From contig JAEINU010000001.1 in the NCBI GenBank assembly GCA_016342685.1, positions 434,001 through 498,000 of the forward strand: a stretch of 64,000 nucleotides of DNA, in the 5' to 3' direction. Position numbers and translations under genes: made by a program. Source of the stretch: Bacteroidales bacterium. Lineage in GTDB: Bacteria > Bacteroidota > Bacteroidia > Bacteroidales > UBA12077. Position 1 is the stretch's first letter; every line of letters starts with the position of its first letter. Below, in pieces: positions 6,628 through 16,296 of the stretch. A model generated the notes under the pieces. The model saw nothing but the letters and a program-made list of their open reading frames with translations, ran no database searches and was not told the origin of the DNA.

Positions 6628-8142
6628 ATGAAATTTCTAAAATCTTCACTAATAAGGGAAGTTGATTCTTATACAATCAAAGATGAGTCCATAAATTCTA
6701 TTGATTTAATGGAGCGAGCAGCAGCGGCTATAACAAAATGGATTGCAGAAAGATATTCGATAAACAAAACAATAAAAATATTTGTAGGGCCGGGGAATAA
6801 TGGAGGTGATGGACTAGCTATAGCACGTCAACTTTCTCAAAGTAAATTTGATGTTAAAGTTTTTATTTTAAGAATAACCGATAATCTTACAGAAGATTCA
6901 GAGGTAAATTTGGAAAGATTAAGAAAAACATCAAAAGTTTCTATAAAAGAAATAAAGTCTGATGCTAATTTCCCAATTATTAATTCAGATGATTTAATAA
7001 TAGACGGACTATTTGGTTCTGGACTAAACAGAAAACTGGATGGTTTGGCGAAACAATTGGTGATTCAAATTAATAATGCTACATCGAAAATTATTTCAAT
7101 TGACATTCCTTCGGGTTTATTTGGAGAAAACAATAGTAAAAATGATAATAATTCAATTATAAAGGCTGATTTTACTTTAAGTTTTCAGATGCCGAAGTTA
7201 GCATTTATGTTTTCAGAGAATTATAAATCAGTTGGTGAATGGAAAGTATTGTCTATTGGTTTAAATCAAATTTTTATAGATAGTTTGGATTCACCATATT
7301 ATTATGTAAATGAAACATTAATTAAAAGATTTATTCGTAAGCGAAATAAATTCTCTCATAAAGGAACTTATGGGCATGTGTTAATGGTATCGGGTAGTTA
7401 TGGAAAAATGGGAGCAGCAATTTTGGCAACAAGAGCTTGCCTAAGAACTGGTGCAGGATTAGTTACATGTCATATTCCTAAAGTTGGTTATTCAATCATG
7501 CAAACTGCAATTCCTGAAGCAATGTTAAGTATCGATTGGTCTGATATAATTATATCTGACATTCCAGATGTTGATAAATACGATTCTATTGGTATTGGTC
7601 CGGGAATTGGAACTAAACATAATACCCGAATGGCTTTAGTTAAGTTGTTTGATGAAACAACCAAACCGATGGTTATTGATGCCGATGCAATAAATATTAT
7701 ATCGGAAAATAAAGAATTAATCAAAAAGATTCCTGTTAATAGTATTTTAACTCCTCATCCAAAAGAATTTGAAAGGTTAGTTGGAAAGTCATCAGATGAC
7801 TATGAACGATTAGAAAAACAAATCAGTTTTGCAGTTGATAATCAGTTTTATGTTGTATTAAAGGGGGCACACACATCGATCGCTTGTCCTGACGGAAACG
7901 TATATTTTAATTCAACAGGAAACCCAGGAATGGCAACAGCGGGTAGTGGTGATGTACTAACAGGTATAATTCTTTCGTTATTAGGTCAAGGTAATAAATC
8001 TGAGGAAGCTGCAATTTATGGTGTTTATTTACATGGATTAGCAGGAGATATTGCATCAGAAAAGATTGGAGAAGAAGCATTAATAGCATCAGATATTACC
8101 GACAATATTGGAAATGCATTTATTGAAACACGAAAATTATAA
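6628..8142 (+). CDS. nnr: bifunctional NAD(P)H-hydrate epimerase / ADP-dependent dehydratase
   Basis: The 504-residue protein repairs damaged NADHX and NADPHX. The N-terminal half is the YjeF_N epimerase domain (GPGNNGGDG at about 56-64, GSGLNR near 133). The C-terminal half is a ribokinase-like dehydratase domain with GSYGKMGAA (about 255-263), GIGPGIGT (about 324-331), HPKEFERL and the phosphate-binding GSGDVLTG (about 440-447). The fused architecture is usual for bacteria. The following lipoprotein gene starts only four bases after its stop, so they are probably co-transcribed. Confidence 0.93.
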   Translation: MKFLKSSLIREVDSYTIKDESINSIDLMERAAAAITKWIAERYSINKTIKIFVGPGNNGGDGLAIARQLSQSKFDVKVFILRITDNLTEDSEVNLERLRKTSKVSIKEIKSDANFPIINSDDLIIDGLFGSGLNRKLDGLAKQLVIQINNATSKIISIDIPSGLFGENNSKNDNNSIIKADFTLSFQMPKLAFMFSENYKSVGEWKVLSIGLNQIFIDSLDSPYYYVNETLIKRFIRKRNKFSHKGTYGHVLMVSGSYGKMGAAILATRACLRTGAGLVTCHIPKVGYSIMQTAIPEAMLSIDWSDIIISDIPDVDKYDSIGIGPGIGTKHNTRMALVKLFDETTKPMVIDADAINIISENKELIKKIPVNSILTPHPKEFERLVGKSSDDYERLEKQISFAVDNQFYVVLKGAHTSIACPDGNVYFNSTGNPGMATAGSGDVLTGIILSLLGQGNKSEEAAIYGVYLHGLAGDIASEKIGEEALIASDITDNIGNAFIETRKL

Positions 8143-8146
8143 TACT

Positions 8147-9280
8147 ATGAAATTGAAGAAGTTTATTATATATATATCGCTTTTTGGATTTGTTTCTTGT
8201 ACATCAACTTCAGAAACAAAAATTACAAAGATTAGTGATTCTGATTTATCAGCGATGCACGGTCTCATATATGCTTTACCAAAAACAAATTTGAGTTTCC
8301 AGGTAGATGCTATAAGAACGGATATTATTCCTGGGCCGTATCATAATTATGCCGAAAAATATATTGGAATTTCTGATGTTCCTCACAATAATGAGATGCG
8401 ATGGCAAATATCCAATATTGAGATTAATTCATATAATGATATCGATGCAAATGAATATTATAAGTTGAGTCCTTCAGGGAATTTTAATATTGACTTATCT
8501 AAATTAATCAATAATGGAATAATATTTCCGGTAAATAATTCATATAAAGAAGTATATGAAAACCAGTTTTACGGAAAAAATAGAATTGAAGGAGGAGTTG
8601 TTTTTAAAGATTTAAGCGTAACAAAATATATAGGAGAGGAGCAGGTAACTTATTTTAAGCGAGTGCAAAGAGATTCAATTTTTGCGAAAGTTCCAGTTGT
8701 TAAAACGCAATCTGTACATAAAACTTTTGACCAGAAAGCAGAGGAAGCTGCAAGTTTCATTTTTATGATACGTGAAAAAAGATTTGAGCTTTTATCGGGT
8801 ATGGCCGATTATTATCCCGATGGAAAAGCGCTTGAGGTTGCTTTAGGTGAATTAAATCGTTTAGAGAATGAGTATCTGGATTTATTTATTGGGAAAAGAT
8901 ATACTAGCAAATATTCTGCTAGTTTTGACTTTACTCCAGAGTTAATAGATTTAAATCAACCCAATATATTGTTTCGCTTTAGCGAAGAAAAAGGCGTTTT
9001 GCCGGCTAATGATTTAAGCGGGAGGCCTATTGTTATTGAATTAGAGAAAGTAAATGAACAAAATATTTTGTCTAAAATCGATTTGAGCAATACACTAAAT
9101 TTCAATAATTTATTTTATAGACTACCTGTGTTAACGCATATAAATGTAAAAGATGGGAATATACAAATTGCAGGTCGTAAAGTAAATATCTGTCAGTATG
9201 GAGAAATAATTCTTTTTCCGGCAATTTATTTAATGGATTCCGAAAAGTTCATCGAATTTTATTATGAGATTGAAGATTGA
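8147..9280 (+). CDS. DUF4831-like lipoprotein (377 aa)
   Basis: The start at ATG 8147 (MKLKKFIIYIS) is chosen because it gives a lipoprotein signal peptide with lipobox FVSC (Cys near residue 20); an upstream in-frame ATG at 8108 would lie inside nnr. The mature protein begins with a Ser/Thr-rich tether and has a first block with GLIYALPKT and Y-A-E-K-Y, as in DUF4831 proteins of Bacteroidota. The function of that family is unknown. The protein is expected on the periplasmic side of a membrane or on the surface. It forms an operon with nnr and is followed by a strong terminator. Confidence 0.7.
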   Translation: MKLKKFIIYISLFGFVSCTSTSETKITKISDSDLSAMHGLIYALPKTNLSFQVDAIRTDIIPGPYHNYAEKYIGISDVPHNNEMRWQISNIEINSYNDIDANEYYKLSPSGNFNIDLSKLINNGIIFPVNNSYKEVYENQFYGKNRIEGGVVFKDLSVTKYIGEEQVTYFKRVQRDSIFAKVPVVKTQSVHKTFDQKAEEAASFIFMIREKRFELLSGMADYYPDGKALEVALGELNRLENEYLDLFIGKRYTSKYSASFDFTPELIDLNQPNILFRFSEEKGVLPANDLSGRPIVIELEKVNEQNILSKIDLSNTLNFNNLFYRLPVLTHINVKDGNIQIAGRKVNICQYGEIILFPAIYLMDSEKFIEFYYEIED

Positions 9281-9294
9281 TCTTAAAATTAAAA

Positions 9295-9318
9295 AGAGTT
9301 CATGATTTCATGAACTCT
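9295..9318. terminator. hairpin terminator between converging genes
   Basis: Perfect 11-base stem AGAGTTCATGA (9295-9305) / TCATGAACTCT (9308-9318) with a two-base loop, between the convergent lipoprotein and thioredoxin genes; A and T runs around it are short. Confidence 0.6.
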
Positions 9319-9345
9319 ATATATTTATTGAAACTAATTATTTGT

Positions 9346-9873
9346 TTAATTTGTTGTTTTCTGTTGGCTTACGTAGTCTTGAAAAGATTGTCTTAAAAAA
9401 GCATCTTCTGCAAAAAAATTGAGAACAGGTTCTAGCCTTTCAGGAGAATAATATCCAGGTACAGTTGTAATAAATTGATTCTCCTCGTTTAAATATGCAA
9501 CCGATGGATAAGACATTTTTCCTTGTAATAATGCAACTGCCAATTGATGAGGCGATCTGCTTTTTCCTCCCACATTAATAAATTGTTTTCCCTTAAAAGA
9601 GATTGTGTCCTTAGTTTCGGCATCGAACCTAACAGCATAATATTCTGTATTTAAAATATTTGCAATTATAGGATTTGCAAATGTTGATGCTTCCATTTTT
9701 TTACACCAACCACACCAGTCAGTATAAACATCAATAAAAATTTTACGTTTTTCTGTTTTATTAAGCTCAACAGCTTCTTCAAAAGTATACCATTTAACTT
9801 TAGCTTCTTGAGCGAATCCATTTAGGATAAAGCAAAAACTCAAAATAGAGATCAATAATGTTAATTTTTTCAT
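9346..9873 (-). CDS. secreted thioredoxin-fold protein (CGWC)
   Basis: The 175-residue precursor has a signal peptide (MKKLTLLIS to FAQ, cleavage near residue 22) and one thioredoxin domain. The redox motif is W-C-G-W-C (Cys54 and Cys57), and S-Y-P-S near residue 130 provides the cis-proline. The motif and the preceding IFIDVYTDWC fit the thioredoxin-like/DUF255-related group that works in the periplasm on disulfides or cytochrome maturation. The exact partner cannot be told. It is monocistronic and converges with the lipoprotein gene. Confidence 0.85.
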   Translation of the reverse strand: MKKLTLLISILSFCFILNGFAQEAKVKWYTFEEAVELNKTEKRKIFIDVYTDWCGWCKKMEASTFANPIIANILNTEYYAVRFDAETKDTISFKGKQFINVGGKSRSPHQLAVALLQGKMSYPSVAYLNEENQFITTVPGYYSPERLEPVLNFFAEDAFLRQSFQDYVSQQKTTN

Positions 9874-10206
9874 AAATTCATATTTCTTTTCAAACAGTTG
9901 TGGTAATGTATGTATATATTTGCATATATGTACGTAAACGCAAATTAATATGTTTTGTTCTATTTATCCAAACCTTTCTATTCGATTTTAAATCGTTTTA
10001 AATTACGACGAGAAAATCTAGTGAAATATACAAGAATTTTAGGTTTTTGTTAAGTTTTGTTAAGATTAATAATTTTAAAAACGAATCACTTAATAAAACG
10101 GTAATTTTTTCTAAATTTGAGCTTGTTAAAAAAATGATTAAACAAAATCGTTTTTTAATAGTCATTGTAATAATATTAATTAAATAAAAATAACGGAGGA
10201 ATAATA
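9874..10206. other. divergent intergenic region
   Basis: This 333-base AT-rich gap separates the divergent thioredoxin and pepD genes. It contains TAAATTTG (10112-10119), matching the -7 promoter element for pepD without a clear -33 TTTG, and ends with a strong ribosome-binding site CGGAGGA (10194-10200) seven bases before the pepD ATG, rare in this window. No small gene was found. Confidence 0.5.
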
Positions 10207-11664
10207 ATGAGCGAAATTCGTAATTTAGAACCTAAAGCAGTTTGGGATATTTTCCAACAATTATGCGACATACCACGCCCATCAAAGAAAGAACAAAAAG
10301 CTGCTGATTTTGCTGAGAAATTTGGTAAAGATCTTGGTTTAGAAACTATAGTTGACGAAATCGGTAACGTAATTATTAAAAAGCCTGCGACTCCAGGAAT
10401 GGAAGACAGAAAAACGGTTGTTCTTCAGGGACACTTAGATATAGTTCCACAAAAAAATAGTGGAATTGATCACGATTTTGAAAAAGATCCTATTCAAGCA
10501 TATGTTGATGGTGAGTGGGTTACTGCAAAAGACACAACTTTAGGTGCTGATAATGGAATGGGAGTTGCTGCGGCAATGGCAGTTTTACAGGATAAAACAC
10601 TTGAGCACGGTCCACTTGAAGCTTTGTTTACAATCGATGAAGAAACAGGAATGACAGGAGCAGAAAACTTAAAAGCTGGAGTTCTTAATGCAGATATCTT
10701 AATCAATTTGGATTCCGAAGATGAAGGTGAACTTTATATTGGTTGTGCTGGTGGTATTGATACTAATGCTAAATTCTATTTTCAAGAAGAATCTATTCCT
10801 GCAGATAGCACTGCTTTTAGAATTGATGTTAAAGGTTTAAAAGGTGGACACTCAGGAATGGATATTCCATTAGGACGTGGAAATTCTAACAAAATTCTAA
10901 ATAGAATTTTATATGCTACCAATAAATCATTAGATATTCGTTTGGCAGATGTTCAATCTGGAAGTTTAAGAAACGCTATTCCTCGCGAAGGATTTGCTGT
11001 TGTTACAGTTCCAAATGCACAGGTTGGGGAATTTAAAAACTTTATTGATGAGCTAGTGCCTCAAATGAAAAGTGAGCTTTCTGTTACAGAACCTGATTTA
11101 GAAGTAGTATATGCAGAAACAGAAATACCTGCAAATGTTATTGATGAAAAAACTCAGAATAATTTAATTAAAGGTATTTATGGATTCCCTAATGGAGTAA
11201 TTCGTATGAGTGATGCAATGGAAGGTTTAGTTGAAACTTCAACTAATTTAGCTGTTGTTAAAAAACAAGAAGGATTTATTGAAATAGGTTCTTTACAAAG
11301 AAGTTCTGTTGATAGTGCAAAAGAAGATTTAGCTAATATGATTCGTTGTGGTCTTGAATTAGCTGGTGCTGAAGTTGTTCACGAAGGATCATACCCAGGA
11401 TGGAACCCAAATATAAACTCTCCAATATTGAAAACAATGCAAGATGTTTACAATAATAAATGGGGAAAAGTACCTAAGATTAAAGCAATTCACGCTGGTT
11501 TAGAATGTGGTATTATTATGGAGAATTATCCAAACTTAGATACTATATCATTCGGACCAACAATTCGCTTTCCTCACTCACCAGACGAGAAAGTAAATAT
11601 TAAAACTGTTGGAATGTTTTATGAATTCTTAAAAGAAACTCTTAAGAATATTCCTAAGAAATAA
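10207..11664 (+). CDS. pepD: aminoacyl-histidine dipeptidase (peptidase D, M20C)
   Basis: A 485-residue cytosolic metallopeptidase that cleaves Xaa-His and related dipeptides. Zinc-site motifs are visible in order: QGHLDIVPQ (about 78-86), GADNGMGVA (about 113-121), TIDEETGMTGAENL (about 140-153), NLDSED (about 167-172) and, near the end, H-x-G-L-E-C-G (about 431-437). Length and the N-terminal IPRPSKKE match the M20C family. Purine-rich SD with good spacing supports the start. A terminator follows, so it is a single-gene unit. Together with the peptide importer nearby it suggests growth on peptides. Confidence 0.93.
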   Translation: MSEIRNLEPKAVWDIFQQLCDIPRPSKKEQKAADFAEKFGKDLGLETIVDEIGNVIIKKPATPGMEDRKTVVLQGHLDIVPQKNSGIDHDFEKDPIQAYVDGEWVTAKDTTLGADNGMGVAAAMAVLQDKTLEHGPLEALFTIDEETGMTGAENLKAGVLNADILINLDSEDEGELYIGCAGGIDTNAKFYFQEESIPADSTAFRIDVKGLKGGHSGMDIPLGRGNSNKILNRILYATNKSLDIRLADVQSGSLRNAIPREGFAVVTVPNAQVGEFKNFIDELVPQMKSELSVTEPDLEVVYAETEIPANVIDEKTQNNLIKGIYGFPNGVIRMSDAMEGLVETSTNLAVVKKQEGFIEIGSLQRSSVDSAKEDLANMIRCGLELAGAEVVHEGSYPGWNPNINSPILKTMQDVYNNKWGKVPKIKAIHAGLECGIIMENYPNLDTISFGPTIRFPHSPDEKVNIKTVGMFYEFLKETLKNIPKK

Positions 11665-11687
11665 TATAATTTGTAACTTATAAGAAG

Positions 11688-11725
11688 GAGTTTTCATGGT
11701 TTTACTGAAAACTCTTTTTTTTTTT
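11688..11725 (+). terminator. Rho-independent terminator after pepD
   Basis: GAGTTTTCA (11688-11696) pairs with TGAAAACTC (11706-11714), then more than ten T. Confidence 0.85.
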
Positions 11726-11802
11726 CATTTTTTTTCATTTTTCATTTTTTAAAAATGATATTAATATGTATTTTCAATCCTTGAAAAGCTAATGAACATA
11801 CG

Positions 11803-12804
11803 ATGGCAAAGAAAAATAAATTAGAAAAAATTAAACCCAATAATCTGGAAGTAACCGAATATGATTTTATTATATGTCCGAATTGTGGGGCTGAAGAGGT
11901 TGGTAAATTTTGTCCGAATTGCGGACAATCTAACAAGGATTTTAATAAGCCATTAAAGGAAATTGTTGGTGAGTTGTTAGATTCTATAAATTTGGATATT
12001 AGACTTTTAAATACATTAATTCCTTTTTTTACAAAACCAGGTTTTCTTACTCGGGAATATTTTAATGGACGACGAAAAAGATATGTACCACCAATGAGAT
12101 TGTATATGTTTTTTAGTATTTTATTTTTCTTTCTTGTACAGTATGTTGATGTTGAAGATAATCATGGTGAGGACAAAAATCCAATATCTGAGCCTAAAAA
12201 TAGTATAATGTCTTTTTCCTTATCGAATAGCGAAACTGATTCTTTAGAATTTGGGGTGGATCCCATTACCAATAGTAGTGAAAATTTAATTACAGGATTA
12301 AGTGCAAGTGATCGAGAGAAGATAATTAGTGAGGTGTCTATTGATTCAACAACTCCAGAAACTTTAAAAGAAATTATTATTGGCGGAATGAATGCAAATG
12401 ATAAAAAGGAAATGTTTAAGGACAAGTTTTTAAAATATCTATCATATGTATTGTTTGTATTAATGCCATTTTTTGCCTTAACCCTTATGATGATTCTTTG
12501 GAAATCAAAGAAACTGTATGTACATCATTTAATTTTTTCTATTAACTTCCATACATTCATTTTTGGATTATCCTCAGTAATAATAATTTTAGGTGAGATT
12601 TTACCAGATTTTATATCCGGATATATTATTTATTTATGGTGGGGAATACCTCTATATTTATTAATTGGCATTAAACGTTTTTATAATAGAAAGTTAATAG
12701 GTTCTTTTTTTAAAACATTTGGAGCCTTAATGATGTATTCATTAACAATAGGCATTGTTTTAATTGCTATTCTAGCTTATGTAGCCAAGGAGTTTTATAT
12801 ATAA
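11803..12804 (+). CDS. DUF3667-family membrane protein
   Basis: This 333-residue protein has an N-terminal zinc-ribbon-like pair, C-P-N-C-G (residues about 25-29) and F-C-P-N-C-G-Q (about 36-42), then the DUF3667 signature with FLTREYFNGRRKRYVPP and MRLYMFFS leading into the first transmembrane segment (about 85-115). An acidic, Ser-rich loop (about 120-200) follows, then four hydrophobic helices. DUF3667 proteins are widespread in Bacteroidota and of unknown function. The upstream 80 bases are a low-complexity T-rich tract with repeated TTTTCATTT. Confidence 0.85.
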   Translation: MAKKNKLEKIKPNNLEVTEYDFIICPNCGAEEVGKFCPNCGQSNKDFNKPLKEIVGELLDSINLDIRLLNTLIPFFTKPGFLTREYFNGRRKRYVPPMRLYMFFSILFFFLVQYVDVEDNHGEDKNPISEPKNSIMSFSLSNSETDSLEFGVDPITNSSENLITGLSASDREKIISEVSIDSTTPETLKEIIIGGMNANDKKEMFKDKFLKYLSYVLFVLMPFFALTLMMILWKSKKLYVHHLIFSINFHTFIFGLSSVIIILGEILPDFISGYIIYLWWGIPLYLLIGIKRFYNRKLIGSFFKTFGALMMYSLTIGIVLIAILAYVAKEFYI

Positions 12805-13090
12805 GCTTACGCAAATATAACTGTACTAAAAAAAGAGTTTCACTTTTCGGAAAAATGAAATATACCCGATTGCTTATAAATTTCCCCACTTAATCTGTAA
12901 AGAAATAGAGTTGTGAAATATTTATTTTGTTATGGATTTTAGTATTTATGATTGTATAAAATGAGATTCGGAATCTGTTATTAACTAACATGATATAGAA
13001 CATCTTCTAAAAGAATATTAAAATATTTTATCATTAAAATATCAAAAAAGCTTTTGTATGTTTGCCAACTGAATTTTTAAATGTGGAGTA

Positions 13091-13495
13091 ATGGGGGTTA
13101 GATTTAAAATTCATCCGGATATAGGATTGTTGGTTGTAAAAAGTGGTTCGGGCGAAATAACACACGAGGAGTTATATAAATTTGGAAAGATCATAAGACG
13201 TCGAGCAGATTTCCCAGATATTTTTTATACTTTGATTGATTTAAGAGGAGCCATAATTAGTTTCGAAGAAAAAGTTATTAATGACTTTTTAAAACTAGTT
13301 GAAGATTATAAAAATGTTGATAATCAGAAAGCAATTGTATATATAATTGATAAGCCGTCGAGTACAGCAATTATTCATGTATTTATTGATAAAGTAAGGT
13401 TAAATAGGAGTTACTGTTCAACCGATAAAAAGGCATACGATTTATTAGGATTAGGCATTTCGTTACAAGAATTTCAAGAACTAATTGATATTTAG
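13091..13495 (+). CDS. hypothetical protein, STAS/SpoIIAA-like fold possible (134 aa)
   Basis: The protein alternates beta strands and helices with the pattern of a STAS-like domain: a strand pair at the start (IHPDIGLLVVKSG), FYTLIDLRGA around 54-63, a helix, AIVYIIDKP (about 86-94), and a final helix. Similar soluble proteins of about 130 residues occur in Bacteroidota, but I cannot name a family. TATGTTTG at 13057-13064 fits a -7 promoter element. It is followed at once by the radical-SAM pseudogene, so the neighbourhood has been rearranged. Confidence 0.55.
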   Translation: MGVRFKIHPDIGLLVVKSGSGEITHEELYKFGKIIRRRADFPDIFYTLIDLRGAIISFEEKVINDFLKLVEDYKNVDNQKAIVYIIDKPSSTAIIHVFIDKVRLNRSYCSTDKKAYDLLGLGISLQEFQELIDI

Positions 13496-13502
13496 TTTAC
13501 TC

Positions 13503-13706
13503 ACCGATAAATTACGATGAACCTGTTTTTCGCCCGCCAGAAGAAGCGTGATCTGCTATTTTACAAGTTACATTGGGTTGTGATGGGTTCTTAAAGAAAA
13601 TAAATAAAGGTGAAACTTTTAATTCAACAGTTGATGGTGTTTTAAAAGCTCATAATGCAGGAATCGATACTTCAATCAAGTTAACCCTAAGTTATTATTT
13701 TTTTAC
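13503..13706 (+). pseudogene. degraded copy of the radical-SAM gene at 17154
   Basis: Three blocks match the intact gene downstream. Bases 13503-13587 match its first codons (NYNEPVFRPP, then AILQ), with a two-base deletion near the start and CGC changed to TGA within the EARS codons. Bases 13588-13674 match codons around KKINKGETFNSTVDGVLKAHNAG, joined after loss of roughly 340 bases. Bases 13675-13706 match codons near KVNPKFL after a second loss of about 70 bases. All cluster-binding cysteine codons but the first are missing. It cannot encode an enzyme and is a relic of an old duplication. Confidence 0.85.
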
Positions 13707-14019
13707 TTTGATGTCAAAATAGGACTGAAAGTTTAAAATGCTTATTACTAAATTTGAATTATAAAACAAAAAGTAGAATGAAATTATCTAAAGTTTTGGG
13801 GTGAAGTAAATCTAAAAAACTAGTAATGACAGTATTTTCTAGTAATTATAAAGTTTCGGATAGTAATGTGTGGCTTTGACATACTGGTAATTTCAATGAT
13901 ACTGAATAGTACAGGATGTATCAAGTAATCGCTTAATTGATTTAAGAAAACTAACGAATAATCAAAAAAAAGTTCCTGCATTTGCGGGAACTTTTTTTGA
14001 TTATTTTTGGAATGTATTA
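13707..14019. other. intergenic region after pseudogene
   Basis: AT-rich DNA with no recognisable gene; some could be diverged 3' sequence of the pseudogene or of a lost neighbour, but no alignment is obvious. It ends in the terminator at 13959-14002. Confidence 0.4.
13959..14002. terminator. bidirectional terminator for the nfnAB gene
   Basis: AGTTCCTGCA (13971-13980) pairs with TGCGGGAACT (13983-13992) with one T-G pair, flanked by eight A and seven T; ATAATC and GATTAT extend the symmetry. Confidence 0.8.
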
Positions 14020-16296
14020 TTAGTTCTTTTGATATTTAGTCGTAATATATTCGTCGATAGCATGAGCAGCCCTTTTTCCTGCGCCCATTGCTTCAATAAC
14101 TGTGGCAGCTCCGGTAACCGCATCGCCACCGGCAAATACAGCTTCTTGACTAGTAATTCCTTTATCGTTATCAGCATCAATACATTGATATTTGTTTCTG
14201 TTAACGTTTGGTGCTGCCTTTGATAATAGAGGATTAGGACTAGTTCCTATCGACATAATAACCGATTCTGTTTCTATTATAAATTCGCTACCAGGAATAA
14301 CTTCAGGGCGTCTTCTGCCACTTGCATCAGGTTCGCCAAGTTGCATTTTTACACATTTTATACCTGTAACAAAACCGTCTTCATCTCCTAATATTTCAAT
14401 AGGATTAGTAAGAAGTTGGAAGTTTAAGCCTTCTTCTTTAGCGTGATGCACTTCTTCTTGGCGTGCAGGAAGCTCTTCTAAGCTACGACGATATACTAAT
14501 TTTACATCGGCACCTAAACGAATAGCTGTTCGCGCGGAATCCATAGCTACATTTCCACCACCAACAACAACAACTGTTTTTGTAATGTTTGATGGGGTGT
14601 CGTAGTCGCTTGAATAGGCTTGCATAAGATTTACTCGAGTAAGAAATTCATTTGCAGAATAAACTCCATTTAAATTTTCTCCCGGTATATTCATAAATCG
14701 TGGTAATCCTGCTCCAGTACCTAAAAACACTGCTTGATATCCACCCTTTAATAATTTGTCGACATTTCCAGACTTACCCATTACATAATCGGTAATAATC
14801 TCAACGCCCATATTTTTAAGTTTGTTGATTTCTTTTTGTACAACCATTTCTTTTGGAAGACGAAATTCAGGAATACCGTATTCCAAAACACCTCCTGCCT
14901 TCTGAAGAGCTTCAAAAACAGTTACTTTATATCCCATTTTTCTCAGATCGCCGCTGCAAGTTAATCCCGCAGGACCAGAACCTATAACAGCAACTTTTTC
15001 TTCTTTTTCATTTTCTATTTGTGGAGTTTCATTAATATTTTCTGCAGCCCAGTCGGCAACAAACCTTTCTAGTTTTCCTATAGCTACGGGTTCACCTTTT
15101 ATTCCCAATATACATTTTCCTTCGCATTGACTTTCTTGTGGACAAACACGACCACAAACAGCAGGAAGATTAGAACTCTCACTTAGTATCTCATATGCTT
15201 TTGCAAAGTTTCTATTATGTACTTCAAGAATGAATGCAGGAATATTGATGTTTACAGGACAAGCTCCCATACAACGTGGATTTTTGCATTGTAAACAACG
15301 TGCAGCTTCTTCAACAGCTTCTTCGGCATTATAACCAAGGCATACTTCACTAAAGTTATTTCTTCGATTGTTTGGGTTTTGTTCTCTAACAGGAACTCGT
15401 TTTTTCTTGTCTCCATTTACTCTTTCTGACTTGAGTTCTTCAACTGCAATATCTAAATTGCATTTATGGTCAAGGTGTTGATGTTGTGTTTTTTTATTTC
15501 GTTGACGCATAAGAGCTTCGTCAAAATTAACTTTGTGAGCATCAAATTCAGGACCATCAACACATGTAAAAAGAGTTTTATTATCAACAGTTACACGACA
15601 AGCTCCACACATTCCAGTGCCATCTATCATTAATGTATTTAAGGATGCTATGCATGGGAGATTAAGGTTTTTTGTTGTTTTTTCAACAAATTTCATCATG
15701 ATTAATGGACCAATAGTAACTACCTGATTGTATTTTTTATTTTGAACTTGAACCAAGTTATTGAGTAGTTCTGTTACATTACCATTAAAACCATAACTGC
15801 CATCATCGGTTGATAGATGTAGGATTGTTCCTGTTTTACGAAATTCATCTTCTAATATAATAAGTTCTTTATTTCTTGCTCCGATAATGGTTTCGGTTTT
15901 TACTCCCATTTCCTGAAGCATTTTAACTTGAGGATATATAGGTGCAGCTCCAATACCTCCGGCAATAAATAATATTGTTTCTTTTTCTATTCCAGGCTTA
16001 TCGAGTAAATCGGAAGGATTACCTAAAGGCCCAACAATATCGGAAAATAACTCTCCTGTTTCTCTGGCTACAATTTTTTTAGTAGATAGACCTATTGCTT
16101 GAATAACAAGTGCTATTGTTCCTTTTTTAGTATCGTAATCATATATTGTTAATGGTATACGTTCAGCATATTTATCATTAATTACAATTACGAATTGTCC
16201 TGGTTTAGCAGCTGAAGCAACAACAGGGGCGTATATCACCATTTTATAAACATCTGGTGCAAGTATGTTTTTTTCTAATATTTCAAACCTTTTCAT
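14020..16296 (-). CDS. nfnAB: fused NfnA-NfnB: NADH-dependent ferredoxin:NADP+ oxidoreductase
   Basis: A 758-residue fusion. Residues 1 to about 275 are a ferredoxin-NADP reductase-like module related to PyrK/NfnA, with a flavin motif (R-I-P-L-T-I-Y near 46), GGIGAAP and a [2Fe-2S] site (C-G-A-C plus flanking Cys, about 215-245). Residues about 300-758 are a GltD/NfnB module: two [4Fe-4S] motifs (CLQCKNPRCMGACP and CGRVCPQESQCEGKC), an FAD motif GSGPAGL, an NADPH motif GGGNVAMD and a C-terminal AGGDAVTGAATVIEAM. NfnAB normally is two subunits that bifurcate electrons between NADPH, NAD+ and ferredoxin; here they are one chain, as in several anaerobic Bacteroidota. It may also be annotated as a PyrK/GltD bifunctional protein. 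Confidence 0.87.
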   Translation of the reverse strand: MKRFEILEKNILAPDVYKMVIYAPVVASAAKPGQFVIVINDKYAERIPLTIYDYDTKKGTIALVIQAIGLSTKKIVARETGELFSDIVGPLGNPSDLLDKPGIEKETILFIAGGIGAAPIYPQVKMLQEMGVKTETIIGARNKELIILEDEFRKTGTILHLSTDDGSYGFNGNVTELLNNLVQVQNKKYNQVVTIGPLIMMKFVEKTTKNLNLPCIASLNTLMIDGTGMCGACRVTVDNKTLFTCVDGPEFDAHKVNFDEALMRQRNKKTQHQHLDHKCNLDIAVEELKSERVNGDKKKRVPVREQNPNNRRNNFSEVCLGYNAEEAVEEAARCLQCKNPRCMGACPVNINIPAFILEVHNRNFAKAYEILSESSNLPAVCGRVCPQESQCEGKCILGIKGEPVAIGKLERFVADWAAENINETPQIENEKEEKVAVIGSGPAGLTCSGDLRKMGYKVTVFEALQKAGGVLEYGIPEFRLPKEMVVQKEINKLKNMGVEIITDYVMGKSGNVDKLLKGGYQAVFLGTGAGLPRFMNIPGENLNGVYSANEFLTRVNLMQAYSSDYDTPSNITKTVVVVGGGNVAMDSARTAIRLGADVKLVYRRSLEELPARQEEVHHAKEEGLNFQLLTNPIEILGDEDGFVTGIKCVKMQLGEPDASGRRRPEVIPGSEFIIETESVIMSIGTSPNPLLSKAAPNVNRNKYQCIDADNDKGITSQEAVFAGGDAVTGAATVIEAMGAGKRAAHAIDEYITTKYQKN

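Noticed and set aside
11715-11760. T-rich tract with repeated TTTTCATTT as a designed repeat element
   Set aside because: It continues the T-run of the pepD terminator and is low complexity rather than a defined repeat.
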